A stretch of 64,000 nt of DNA, taken from Blastocystis sp. Blastoise. Lineage: Eukaryota > Sar > Bigyra > Opalinata > Blastocystidae. The stretch lies in assembly GCA_039096225.1 (NCBI GenBank), contig JBBPEB010000004.1:1-64000 (forward strand). The letters are read 5' to 3'. Shown one piece after another: positions 1 through 13,429 of this stretch (the first letter of the stretch is position 1; each line of letters begins with the position of its first letter). The translations under genes were made by a program, and so were the position numbers. The notes below the pieces were generated by a model. That model did not search any database. It was not told the origin of the DNA and saw nothing but the letters and a program-made list of their open reading frames with translations.

Positions 1-2471
1 CAAAAACCTTCAAAAACTCAAAAGTGCCTACCAGTGAATTCTCATATTATTATCATTAAAAATCATTATTTGTTGGATATTATAATCAACCCTAAATCAA
101 GACTAATATAAATGATAAAATAATCACTGAACATTAAGAAATACACTACCTTTAGACACACAATTAACAACTGTTTTTTATAGTCTTATATATTGAGTTA
201 ACAATCCTACTCATAAAATAAATTAGTTAAAGAAATAATATGTCAAGTTATTTATAAAATAATATCTATGTATAAACATATAATAAAAATAAAGAATAAT
301 GAAAAAGACAACAAAAAATTTCACACTATTTCCTTTACTCCATGAATATTCCTGATTACTGAAGTTCATAGAATGATTAACTAGTTTCTATTTTTATATA
401 TGTATAAAACATAAGCCGTGCTTATTTATATTATTTATATTAAAATATTTGAAATTAAATTTAGTGTTTCAAAAAGAGGATTTTATTTTTTTTTACAATT
501 TTTATTGTTTTTCTTAAAAACACTAACTAACCATGATATTTTGACGGTTAATAATAAGTCACAGAGTATTGAAATTTTGGTATATTATGCATCTATCAAT
601 CTATATTATATATATAAACCTTGAAAACAATTAATGAAATATTTATTGATTAAAGGGCATGATAACAATACCCTAAAACGAGTTTTTAAAAAATGTATAT
701 TATGTCAAATATATATATGTTTTCTTTATGTGTTTATTTCTCTTTATTATATTTTTTGCAACTATAGTCGAATATCTATCATTTTTAAATAATTTAAAAT
801 TCTGAAATTTATTTATAATTTATATTACTTTATTGTCAAAAAGTATGAAAAAAATGCATTTCATTGTGTTGTATCATAATGTATTGATTCTAGAATTTTC
901 ACTATCATAATGTAATAGCAAGCATATAAACAGTTTGAAACTGCACATACTTTTGAATTTCTATTTTTCAATATGGAAAAAAAGAAAAAAGTGTAAAAAA
1001 CTCAAAAAGCCATATACATATAATTTCTTTTGTGTTAATAAATATTAAAATATTTATATATAAATCTATATTTTACTAAATAGAGATACTTAACATTGTA
1101 CTAATTTAATATATATAAACTGTTCCCAATCTACCTGAAGAGATAGGTAACCTGACATTAATTAATAACAGAAAAAAAACATTTTTTTCTGGCTTTTTCT
1201 TTCTTTTAGCAGCTTTCTTTATACCAGTAAGAATTATTTGTTTTTCAAATATCATTTGAATATTTATATAAGAGAGTGTTAAATATATAAGAATATCTTT
1301 TTTTTTGTTTTTAATTCAATAATTATCAAGAACTATCACTAAGTGTAACAACCCTTTTTTAGAAAAACACTTTAACGTCAATTGAAAATGATTATTTTTC
1401 TCCGTAAGGAAAATATTAAAAAGATATTTATTAACATAATATTAAAGTTCACATAACATATATCTTATAACTATAAATTAAAATTATAAATAAATCAATT
1501 TGGTGAAACTAGACGCTTGCAAATCCATAATAAATCAAATTTTCTGTTTAGTGTTAATAAACTATGAAGAGCTAATTTTTATGTTTTTTGCTTATTGTTG
1601 TAGTCAAAAGTATTTGGTACTCAAGAAAATATAATTATTTTTAGTTTGATGATATTGGAAGTTAATCATTTACAATTCTAATAATTATAAAATATTTTAT
1701 AATCTACAAAAATTATTATGAAAAATATTCACGTCATATGCAACCTAAAAATAAAAATATGACTGCCTGAAATAAAAGACAGAAACCTGAAAAATAGAAT
1801 TATGACATGACAAATATATTTATTGTTTTATTTATTTTATTAATTAGTTCAATCATTTAATCATAGTAAAATAGTTGAAATCAATTTGAGAAGAATCTGA
1901 TTATTTATAATAGGGATTTCAACCCATTCAAAATTTTATCTCATATATTTAGCTTTTAAGTCATTACAATATATTTAAAGTACTCTGTAGAAAGTAAATC
2001 ATAATGAATTAAAACAAACGAAGAATATGAAGTTCAGTATCACGACCTAGAAGACAGTTTCAAAGACTTATTTGTCGACAAGATTATGTCAGAACTCATT
2101 CTCTATGTGTATTTACGAAATCAGAATGACCTAACAAAGTTTGACAGAGTACACCCTTGAAATGAATACAATTTGACTCTTATTTTTCTTCTTCATAAGG
2201 CACTAATGAAATACTTAATCATATGTTGTGTGTAATAGCACTGAAGCTTGACATAATAAGTTATATAGCTAAGAAAAAAATATCACAGTTATTCTTTTAT
2301 TTTAGAAAATAATCTTGAGAAAATACGCGTTTGAGAAAAAAACGATACGCGTTTGACAGATATTCAAAAAAAAAATTCCAGTTTTTTAAATGAATGAAAT
2401 TAGTTTTATTCAAGTATTATACATGTGTATAATATGAAACAAAACAGAAATATAATCAACATATAAAACAA

Positions 2472-2543
<72 letters not shown>

Positions 2544-2683
2544 AGCTAAAATAAGTTATGAATTCATATGTATAGTTAAATATTGGATCTTTTAAATTTA
2601 ATGGATAGAAAAACAAAAAAAAATAGATAAAAAAAAGAAACAGAGTGATAAAAAAATATATTACTCAAATATTATTAATCATT
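1..2683. other. AT-rich intergenic stretch without a recognisable gene
   Basis: I see no coding exon here. The sequence is AT-rich with many short homopolymers, and the only open frames are short, low-complexity and unconvincing. A (TA)n microsatellite lies at about 2476-2540. A 10-base motif, acgcgtttga, occurs twice at about 2327 and 2347, 20 bases apart, of unknown meaning. The stretch is downstream of the MFS transporter gene. Confidence 0.6.
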
Positions 2684-3163
2684 TTAGTATTTTGTTGGTA
2701 GTTTCTTAATCATACTGTCAACATAATCTGTTACTATAGCTATATCAGATTGATCTATATAAAGAAATAAAACAAATTATAGATATATATATATAATGTA
2801 GATTTCATGTATTAAAAGCAAAAGAGTTATATATAATATATATACCTAAGTCACTTTGTGTTTGAATAAAAGATTTTGTTTTCTTATATGTTGTTTTACA
2901 AGTAATTCGAAGTTCTTCTTTAGGTTCATTAATACTTTTATTTAAGACATTAGGGAGCATGCCTGTGAATAAGCAGATGATTCCTAGTAAATAATAAGTG
3001 AATCCATAATCAAAAGGGAAAGAAAGTCCATTACTACAACTCCAAGCAAAGAGAGGGGTACCTATACATGGACCCTATATATATATAGTATATATATAGT
3101 ATATAGAGTATATATATAGTAAAATATAATATTTTTATTATTTAAATATAGAATAAATAATAA

Positions 3164-3197
<34 letters not shown>

Positions 3198-5453
3198 TAT
3201 AAATTTCCCTAATCCTCCAAGTATTTCTTGTATACTATTTGCTTTGGCTCTAAAGTCAGGAGGACAACTATTCACTAGAAGGACATAAGAAGCAGTAATA
3301 GAATTAAGGATATGGTATATTTAGTAGAAGAATGTATAAAGAAAAAATGAAAAAAAAATATTTCTAGTATTGGACTATTATGATAATAAATGATAATTAT
3401 ATGAATAGAATAATAAAAACAATAATAAAGGATATGAGAAGGCCAATATTCTTGTGAAAACACACCAAGCGTAGGACAAAAAGGCTACTAACCATTGAAT
3501 CTATATATAGAATGAATAATATTATTATGAATCCTTATAGATAATAACAAAAAGTATATAAATATATATATATTTAAAAACATTAAGAAACATTATATAT
3601 ATATATACCCATAAGTCTGCATTATTTGCATATGAGGCAAGAGGGTATACAAACCAACCAATCGTATACATATAAGTGAAGAAGGAGAATATAGTTGTAT
3701 TATTAAAAAGGTGTGTCATCAACGGATAGAGGATCGATGAGGGATTAAGATACCATTTAGTTATTATTTATATATATGGATGAAATATATATAATATATA
3801 AAATTGTATTATATATAAAGAAATAATAAATATAAAATATTTGAAAATATATGTATATAGATTAAAAGGATACGAGGTGCAATAGAACGTAGAATAGCTG
3901 TAGTCATATATATATATCCCATTTGTTCAGAATCCATACTAAATCCATGCTTTTCACGTGGATTAAGAAGGAGTAATGATGTAAGAACATCGTGAGTAGT
4001 TTGAACAAGAGAAAGAAGACCTATGTATAGAAATAAAGAAAAAAATATAAAGACATAATCAAAGTGATAATACAGATATATAAATAGCTCATAAAATAAA
4101 GAGTCCTAGAGAATAATAATAAATGTATATACCATAAAGCATAGCAGTGACAAGAACTTCTTTATTTCGAAGAAGAGTGATATAATTATCATCTTTATAA
4201 GCAATTCTTAAATTATCTTCTGTATTGAATGAACGACGTTCTTCAATATGCATGAAAGACTAAAAAAATATTAAAATATATATATATATATATAGTAGAG
4301 AAGATATAGAATAGATATTTAAAAAATTAAACGCATAAAAGAAAACACTTGTTTCTATTTAAAATATCATGATTATTTTATATACCTGTTCCTTAGTCAT
4401 TTTTAATTGATTAATTTCTTCAATTCGTTCCTTTGTAAGTGTCTCTGGGATAAAACATAGGAAAAGAAGAATAGATATGATTATACAAAAAACAACAAAT
4501 AAACAGGGCCATAAGAAAGAATACTATAGATCGATAGAATCATATAAAAAAAGAATTGAATACTAAGAAAACAGTTCTTATTATAAAGAGAAGTATATTA
4601 TAAGAAATAAGAACTCCCTATTCACTATATATATACTTTAACTGTTTCGGGGAAAATATTCATAAGGAAGGGAAGATTACTTGCTGGATTACTAAAGAAA
4701 GCACCAACAAAAGGACCCGTGATTCTATATGAATAATAATAATAATAATGAAGATAATAATATATTTATATAGATCATTCATTGAATATATTATATATTT
4801 ATGTTGCTCTCTTTATATGTCATATATATAATATGAAAATATCATAAATAAATATATCATACGTTCCAATACCATATCCTGTAGTTAGAAGAGATAAACA
4901 CATAGCAATATTATCGTTACCACAAAATTCACTAGTAATCGTTTTCATTAAACTCCACGTGCCATCGAAAAAACCCCATAACATACGACCAATAATAGCT
5001 ATTGTATATGTTTGAGAAAAGCCAAACATCAATATACCAGATGAAACACCTATGTAAAAATAATATTTATAATAAGACAAATATATCTTTTGACTATATA
5101 CCTAAGAAACATAAAGTAATAGCATATTTTCGTCCACATTTATCAGCTAACCATCCCCAAGCAAACAAACCAGGAATTTGAGCTAGGAATGTGAATGAGG
5201 TTAAGTATCCTGCATAGTATCCAACATCAGAATCAAGAATCTATTTTTGAAAAAACGTGTAAAAAAATGAATAATCGTTAATTATAATATTTACATCCGG
5301 AAAAAAACGTTTAATCATAAATGGAATCATTGGCGTAGGAAATGTTGTAAATAAACCATTACAAAATGAAATAAACATCATAATCATCATTTTAAAGTAT
5401 GGAAAAGAAGTTTTTTCCTTATTTTGTTCATCTTGCAATAAAGAAGATTCCAT
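2684..5453 (-). CDS. MFS transporter, ZIFL/tetracycline-resistance-like
   Basis: Twelve exons: 5453-5295, 5240-5102, 5049-4863, 4724-4637, 4523-4386, 4259-4133, 4020-3874, 3736-3609, 3500-3436, 3294-3198, 3074-2846 and 2754-2684. They join without a frame break into 524 aa ending in TAA. The product is a polytopic membrane transporter. The first transmembrane segments are followed by the MFS motif A (GWLADKCGRK, near residue 80), and a PET motif (FIPETL) follows transmembrane segment 6. The second half has the R-x-x-AFSAS...VNSCP region and a final PFD motif, all typical of ZIFL-like and TetA-like proton antiporters. The substrate cannot be read from sequence. Introns 7 and 9 lack a usable AG acceptor and are called as U12-type (listed separately). 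The frame closes across both, which supports those boundaries. The start is the first Met before a hydrophobic segment. Confidence 0.88.
3295..3435 (-). other. U12-type AT-AC intron (MFS gene, intron 9)
   Basis: The donor is ATATCCTTTA. The branch-like TCCTTAAT is followed 9 nt later by terminal AC. Excision of 141 nt joins RILAF-S to ASYVLLVNSCP, matching the expected MFS sequence, and restores the frame. No GT-AG pair does this here. Confidence 0.82.
3737..3873 (-). other. U12-type intron with GT-AT ends (MFS gene, intron 7)
   Basis: On the minus strand the intron begins GTATCCTTTT, the U12-type donor consensus. No AG lies between the donor and the conserved ILYP coding segment downstream. 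A branch-like TATCTTAAT is followed 8 nt later by a terminal AT at 3737. Removing 137 nt joins phase 1 to phase 1 and keeps the frame through the rest of the gene. The AT terminus is inferred from frame and branch distance and is the least certain of the four. Confidence 0.6.
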
Positions 5454-6282
5454 AATTCCACGAAGTTATAAGAAGAAAATACTATACAAAGATAAATGAA
5501 TCGCAAAAAAAAATAATGTCTCCTTCATTATTTTTTTTTGTTCTTTTGGAAGTAATGTGAAATAATCGCGATTTTTATTCTGTGGAGTATCTCTATTTCA
5601 TTTCTAAGGTAGTTTATTGGATGATTAAGAGACAAAATTAAATACATTCCAATAAGACATCTTTCCACTTTGTCAAGACCACCTTAAACGATTTCATGAT
5701 TCATTTTCCCCAAGAAAAAACATTTTTCCATGGGGATTAGCGTTTCATACTTTCTATTTTTTAATTCTCATTAACAGCATACTCATTACTTCATTTCATA
5801 AAGCTTAAATGCCTTTAAGCTTACAACACTTATTAAATGTGAATTTCATTCATTATGTTCTGTTCAATACAGAATGATCAATTTATTGTCACATAAAACT
5901 TATAGTTTACAGTAATTGTTGCTTAACTTACGATAATGTATATGTGATATCATTAACAAAAAATATATAAAACATGGAAATTCAAAATAAAAAGAAATGA
6001 AAAAAACTACACTTACATTAACATATGAAAAAAAGAAAATGAATATATGAAGAATAATGATAAAGAATTTTATTTTTAAAAAATAAATTATTTACACAGT
6101 AAAGATTCGAAAAGATAGATTATTAGTAAAATTCCCCCAAAAAAAAAATTATATATCTATATAAATGCATAAAAAAAAAAGAATTCATATCTATCATGAA
6201 AAAATATATATATATATTATAAAATTAGAATTCATTCTTAAAAAAATTATGCATTTTGGTATTTCATAGGGTTTCTTAGAAG
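5454..6282. other. Intergenic spacer between the MFS and GH47 genes
   Basis: About 830 AT-rich bases between the 5' end of the MFS gene and the 3' end of the GH47 gene. It must hold the MFS promoter and the GH47 terminator, but I recognise no specific motif. No exon seen. Confidence 0.5.
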
Positions 6283-9200
6283 TTAAGATAGATCTGGTCG
6301 AAGATGAGCAGGATTAGACTGTTTGTTGTTCACTGGATCCGAGAGATTCTCATTTGTTTTGGCGGGGAATATATTTCCTGTGATAGTAGAGAAATCAAGA
6401 TCTTGAATAATACGAAGAGGATGAGCTTCTGTAGTAAGAACTGACTTATTAAGATCTAAAAGAGGCTTAGGATTGAAGAGTAAGTAGAAATATTTTATTG
6501 TTTCAGAATAGAAGAAAGTCTCCGTACGATCATCAGGAGATCGTTCAACATCTCGAACATCTCCGTACGATCCGTATCCATGATTGGTCTGACATATCTT
6601 ATTAATAGCTTTGAAAATATCCCAACCCCATTCAATATAAATCGGATCTTTTGTATATGTATATAAATAATAAAAACTCTCAATAGTTTCAGGTCTTAAT
6701 AAATACATAGCTCCATTATTATCTACAGTCATCTTCTTTCCCCCTGGGAATTTCATGTTTTCAGGAGATAGATGTGTAGGTGTCTTCATATACATTTGAT
6801 AGCATGTATATCTATAGAGGATATATATATATATATGTTTATGTAGTATATATAGATATATATATTACGCAAGTGATTTGGCATTTTTAATATCTTTCTC
6901 CACATTTAATGACGCTCCATGCATCACACCCAATACTAGTAATCCTATATATATAATATATAATATATAATATATAATATATAATATATAATATATAATA
7001 TATAATATATAATATATAATATATAATATATAATATATAATATATAATATATAATATATAATATATAATATATAATATATAATATATAATATATAATATA
7101 TAATATATAATATATAATATATAATATATAATATATAATATATAATATATAATATATAATATATAATATATAATATATAATATATAATATATAATATATA
7201 ATATATAATATATAATATATATACCTGAATAGAAACAAGTTAAATGATTCATTTCATGAGCATAATTCTTTCCAGAGATTTTACCCGCATAAAGATAATG
7301 TTCAGGCTGATTTCGTCTTAAAAGAAGATTCTCTATGCCTGAAACTGCGTCTTGATAAGCTTTCAGTAATTTCTATATATATATGAAATAGTATAAATAA
7401 ATATATATAAAACTATATAATATATTCCACAAAATAGAAGAAATATATATATATAAATATATATACCGGTTCTTTTTTGCCTCCATGTATCCATGCCTTA
7501 AGAAGATATTCATAATATGTATCCCCCATCCCGCCAATAGAAATCATACGACCATGGGGCTTCCCACGCTGCAAATCAAACTATAACATTATTTATATAT
7601 TATTTAATATATATATTTAGTATAAAGAAATAGAAAAGTAAGGTAAAATAAATAAATGAATATATATACATAGATAGGGAAGAGTCCTTCTTGAGTATCT
7701 AGGGAGAGAAGATGATATGTCAACTTATTAATAGCCTTCGCAAAGGAATCGTTATGAGTATAATAAGAAAGAGTTCTATATTTAATATAATACAATACAA
7801 TATAATATAATATAATATAATATAATATAATATAGAGTGTAGAATATAGAATATAATATTAATTAATATTAATATAATATTAATATAAATATAATATAAT
7901 ATAATATATAGTATAGAATATAAATACCTGAATTCAAGAGAGAGTGTTCCGAATTCCGCGAGACCTACTCGTTCATTTTTCGTTTTTCTCTTGGGTACAT
8001 GGGAATGAAGATTAATATTACCATGAGGTAAACCTGAGGGTGTATCAAAAGCATAAAGGAGTCGACCACCCATATCCTTAGCCTTCTCTAAGTAGAGTGT
8101 ATTATTTGTATATTCATATATAGAGAGAAGACCTCCAAGAACACGAATAGTAGTCTCAAATACAGAGACATAAGCATTCTGATCGAAATCTAAGAAGGCT
8201 TTGATCTATATACATATATAAAGAAATCAAATGAAAGTTAAATAAATATATATATATTTTCAATGATAATATATTCAAGTATTCATAAATAGCTAATCAA
8301 TATTATTTATAATAATATATACATAATCTTCAGCCAATTGGATATCTTCCGTTCGATTCATTAAATACAACGTATCTAGAGAATCAAGAAGTGTCATCGA
8401 TATATCTCCCCAATTGTCATTTGATCCCCCAGTAACGGGACACAATTCATCTTTTCCCCATGCATATTTCTTATATCTATAATAATATTAAGAATATACT
8501 TATAATTATGACATTAAAATCATTATAATAAAAATTACATAAATAAAAACAGGAAATAAATTATATATTAATCAATCGTATATATATATATTTATATCCA
8601 TTCCAAGCAAAATCCATCATACGTTGAACAGCGTTCACACGTTCTGTTAATATGAGGGATTGTGCCTCTTCTAAAGACGCAGGTAATGAAAACTCGGTAA
8701 TACCTATATAATAATATATATATATATATATATATATTATTTACCTTCAGCATAATTAATATCACTAACTAGTCTTAATTCCTTTATATAATCATGATAC
8801 ATCTTTTTCTTCTTATTTTCCTCAACTAACTGAGGATCCACTATATATATATATGATAAAGAATAATGCTAAATATTATTAAATATCAAATAATATATAA
8901 TTTCACCACTATATATATACCTTGTTCTTCATCAGAGTCATCAAGAATAACAGTTGACTGTTTCCCGCGAGTATTTTTGGTGGCACGAACCATTTTCTCT
9001 TGATTAATTTGTCGAACACGTTCTGCAGCTGTTAAGACCTTTTCAGACTTGCTGAGAGTATCTGCAACTGATGACTGTCGTTGAGTAGTATCCTGTTGAC
9101 CTTGTTTGGAAGTAGTTACATCAGATGAAGAAGAAGAAGAAGGAATATTATTGTTGGTCTTTATATCAGTATTTACAGATGATAAAGAAGAGCCTGTAGA

Positions 9201-10276
9201 TGAAATAGAACTAGTTGTTTTCGTAGATATTTTCTCATTTTCTTCTTCTTCATCATCATCATCATCTTTAGTTGTACGAGAATTCATAACACTATCAGTA
9301 TTCGTATTAGAAGGATCTGAACTCTTAGAAACAGATGTGTTCTCTGAAGATACTGACTTTAATGATGAAGATGACACATCAGAGGGTTTTAAATCATCAT
9401 CATCATCCACTAGAGAGAAAATTATTTTTATAATGTATATAAATAAGAATATTATAATATATATATAGTGATTCATAAAAATAGAGTATCAAAATATACA
9501 ATTTAAATTAATAAAATCATTTTCTTGTTGACGTTTGGTACCCTTATTTCTACTACTTTTCTTTGTTTTATATGTATCTGTTGATGATACGGACTTGACG
9601 CTAGATGAAGAATCTATATCCTTATTATTCTTTTCTATATTAACAGTTTCCTTCGTTATTTCATCACTAATACTCGTTATAGCATCACTTCTCTTTCGAT
9701 GTTTTAAATTTTCTTCCTTCTCATATTGTTGGCGGGATTCTAATTTTTTACGACGAGTTAACTCTATTGATTCCTCTGTTTTTTCATCAATCTCCAAATG
9801 GCCACGTTCTTCTCCAGTTTGATTTCCTTCAGATTCAGAGTGTTTTGAGTATTGTTTCACACTTTTTAAAGAAGATTTCATAATCTCCATTAAGGTCTTT
9901 TTGGAGATTCCAGAATCTTCTTTCTCTTCCATTTCTCTTAATAATTTCACTAGAGAATTCAATGATTGGAAATCACCTTCTTGAGCAGTACCTCGTACTT
10001 GCGCCACTTTCTGTTTTAAACGATCAATAGTATCGGATTCTGTAGATGTACCATGTAATACACTTCCTACTGGAGTCATACTACCATACTTTGATATATG
10101 AGTATTATTATATAGATCTGTATCTTTTATAATATCTTTTTCCTTAGAAAGAGAAGAAGAAGATGAAGAAGAATGCTTATGTTTAGCGTTACGTCTCTTT
10201 TTATGTCCAGAAGATAAGTCACGTGATGAAAGTTTATTGGATTTATGACGTGTATTTTTCAATGAAATAATCTATA

Positions 10277-10308
<32 letters not shown>

Positions 10309-10811
10309 TTGAAGAGGTAGTGTTTTCATTTGTTCATTATCTTGATCAAGATTATCTGGATCTAAAGATAATAATACAGATGCTTGTTTATCCAAGAAAC
10401 TAGAGAGGGATGCTCCACGTGACAAGATAAACGCATCTCCCTCAGTTAACGCATGATCCCAATACTATAACAAATAGAGAATAAGGCATTTTTAAAAGTA
10501 TAAATATAAATATATATATAGATAAATAAATAGTATAATGTAATATATATACTTGAAATTTAGCAAGAGAACCATAGAGAGGAGAGAGATTATCATTCGA
10601 GACACCAAAGGAAAATGCAGAAGATATCTATATATATAAGAAAAATGAAGATTAATAACAAATATATATATATATATATAGAAAGAATAAAAGATATACA
10701 GAGATATATCGATTAATAAATGCAGAGACACCTAGTTGTCCATTAATATATACAAAGAATATATTATTCACACCATCCAATTTATCCGATTCTTCGTTTA
10801 CTATAAGAATT

Positions 10812-10895
<84 letters not shown>

Positions 10896-10955
10896 TATCC
10901 GGTTTACAAACAAGTGTGATATGAATCCATTGATCAGCTCTAGAATATAATAAAA

Positions 10956-11005
<50 letters not shown>

Positions 11006-11851
11006 AATACAAAATAGCAACAAATATATATATATATACTCTTGAGTAGATATTTTAGCTGAGATAGTTTCACATCCATTAGAAGGAGAATGAAAAACAA
11101 CTTTTAGATCACTATAATATAGAATAGAAATATAAATGAAAGGATATCAATTAATGTATGTATAGTAAATAATTTTAAGATGTCAAAAATATAATGAATA
11201 TACAATAAGTAAATATATAAAGAAATAAATCATATATATATACAAGTAATCTTCATTCTCTTTAGATAAATAAATCATATATCCAAATGCTTCTGATCGT
11301 TTCTTACAACCAAAATAACGATTTGATATGATTACTTGATCACCATATAGACTTGAGTCCATTAATTCAACCCATAAAGATAACTAGTTATATAAAATAG
11401 ATAATAAATAATAAAATACTGAAAATTCATTTTGATCAAAAGATTTAAATGCACGTAAATAATGCTTTCCACGAAATACAGTATACGCTCTATAACAATA
11501 ACATAATATAATAGTAAATTTCTTAAAAAAATAAATACGTTGGTGGAATTTGTACTGTAAGTCGTTTATCATTATCTTTAATATTTGAAGAATACTTTGT
11601 AAAACTTGAAAATTGATTTGCAACTTGACTAAACATATATATTAGTATTAAAAAATGGAATAATAAAAATAAACGTACTTAAATGATTGTTTTTGCGAGG
11701 ATTGATTGTTAATAAGAAAAACAATAATCGATAATGTAGCTATACAAGAAAAACCAATCATCAAAGGAAGAAGTGTCCTCACAATCCCATATACACTCAC
11801 TATATACAATGATTTATGTAGATTAAATGATGTGCACTTACGTCTCGCCAT
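6283..11851 (-). CDS. Type II membrane LamG-like lectin / GH47 alpha-1,2-mannosidase fusion
   Basis: A gene of about 21 exons encoding roughly 1,270 aa, predicted to trim alpha-1,2-mannose from N-glycans in the ER or Golgi lumen. A short cytoplasmic N-terminus (MAR) leads into one membrane anchor at about residues 10-35. Residues about 50-300 form a LamG/concanavalin-like fold ([40 protein letters not shown]). About 430 residues of Ser/Asp/Glu/Lys-rich linker follow. The C-terminal GH47 domain shows [69 protein letters not shown] and the Ca-binding TEAHPL. The likely acid (E of FETTIR), the RPETIES glutamate and the TEAHPL threonine are present. Where ER-type members usually read MDHL this protein reads MNHL. 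First exons are 11851-11842, 11799-11679, 11628-11539, 11489-11420, 11383-11244, 11111-11040, 10939-10896 and 10800-10700. The stop is TAA. The lectin fusion is unusual for GH47. Confidence 0.87.
6945..7224 (+). repeat. (TATATAA)n minisatellite filling a GH47 intron
   Basis: About 39 tandem copies of a 7-base TATATAA unit occupy nearly the whole intron between the exon ending CFYSG and the exon starting LLVLGVMHG. The array is almost perfect, which suggests replication slippage. Ends are approximate because flanking bases are also TA-rich. Confidence 0.9.
10815..10893 (+). repeat. (TA)n microsatellite in a GH47 intron
   Basis: About 40 perfect TA dinucleotides inside the intron between exons 7 and 8 of the LamG-GH47 gene. 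A second (TA)n run lies in the preceding intron at about 10960-11001. These runs are typical of introns in this genome and lengthen them without touching the splice sites. Confidence 0.95.
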
Positions 11852-13429
11852 ATTGTTTTAATAAAAGAATTATAAACTCAGTAGAAGAAGATGGTTTTTA
11901 TTCTTTTTCCTTTGTTTGTTTTCCTGTTTTCAGATTCATGATTGTTACCGAAACAAAACTGTCAATTTATAAATTTTCATGAATCTATAACAATAATATA
12001 TTTCTTTTTTTCTATTGATGTCATGCATAGTTATATATAGATTTTCATATTTTACAATAATTTTCTTATCCTACTGTATACAATACCATTCTCATTAAGA
12101 AATTTCTTATTAAAAATCATTAAATTTTTCTTAATTATTATTTTTTTTCTATATAAAATTATGTAGATATATTTGTAGATATATTATATGAAAAACTTAG
12201 CGTTTTTGTTATTAAAACGTGATCAGTTTTTTTTTAATTTCATAAAAGCTTTCTCAATTATATATATTACAGTTCACTGTTTTTAATAAGATGTGTACAT
12301 TATGAGAATGAAACTTTCTCAACATATCAATAGTTTTAGAATTTATATTAATGTTCTTCATATAGTTCGGTCAAAAGGATATATTGTGTAATGTTTATAC
12401 TCAATCGTCACAATATGTTACTATAATCCAATATTTTAAAGTTCACAAAAACGATACAAATGACGAAATTTATCGTTTTTAAAGTATCATAATCACTAGT
12501 TATTTAGATGATGCTTTTGATTTAAAGTTAATTATATATGCTTCATTTTATAAAAGCAATTGTTTAAATAGTAATACTTTTTTATTGTTCGTTTTTTTTT
12601 TATTACGTTCTTAAGAAACTGATTTATAATATACTAACTTTTATAAAAATTGAAATTAATATTAAAAATATTCTTTATGTTCATTAGAATATATTGTCAT
12701 TATATAATATAATATAAACGTGAATCAATACAATTTATAGGAAATAATAGTGAATTTCGATAATTATCTTTAAAGAGTCTATTAAGAACGATGGGTCTTG
12801 ACACTATGTGAATGCATATTGTAATATATATATATAGAATTCAATATATATATAATTTTTAACAGTTCATCTTTGGCAAATTTATTAATTACCAAACGTA
12901 TAGATTATAAAAAAAATGTAAGTCATCTTTTCATACAATTATATATATCTGAATATGATTTCTTATTAAAAAAAAACACAATATATGACTTTAAACCCTA
13001 TAAAAAAGAAGCTTAAAGAATAAGAAAAAAGAGTGGATTCCTATTCTATAATTGTGTTCAGATCATAAGAGTCTATTTTGTTGAGATTCTAATGAATAAT
13101 GGGAAACAGAAAGCCATCCATAATTTCCCATTTCTTTTTCGATAAGATATAATATCTAAATGAAGAGACAAATGACTTGCTAATTATGGGACCTTAATTG
13201 ATCCATATGACCAGAATCTAGTTTGACAAAAGGAGCCTTTTTAAATAAAACTCCTTTTATATGGTCTTTTCGTTTTCTTAGGAAAAAAATATATATTTTT
13301 ACCAATCAGAAAATTCGTGTTTTACAACTCTTTATGCGACGTCATTTGTGACACATAACTTGTGTGTTTCTATATTTTTGTGTTATGAGAAAAGTCTATG
13401 CATAATTTATTTGTTGTTTTGCATCTAAA
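11852..13429. promoter_or_regulatory. Shared divergent upstream region of the GH47 and GH27 genes
   Basis: About 1.6 kb with no exon, lying between the divergent start codons of two glycan-processing enzymes. Both promoters must lie here. I cannot point to a specific factor site; the region is AT-rich with a few less AT-rich patches near 13080-13380. Assignment as regulatory rests on position only. Confidence 0.4.

Noticed and set aside
418-624. 68-codon open frame near the left end
   Set aside because: Low-complexity Ile/Phe/Tyr composition typical of AT-rich noncoding DNA, no motif and no supporting splice structure.
6887-7252. Open frame of repeated IYYILY residues
   Set aside because: It is only a translation of the TATATAA minisatellite within an intron.
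9106-9468. Acidic open frame on the plus strand opposite the GH47 linker
   Set aside because: It is the complement of the Ser/Asp-rich linker exon; the minus-strand frame has correct splice sites and continuity with the GH47 domain.
11100-11243. ATATCCTTTC motif inside a GH47 intron as a further U12-type donor
   Set aside because: The exon before it would need to read through a stop, whereas a normal GT-AG intron from 11243 to 11112 joins the exons in frame. The motif is inside that intron by chance.
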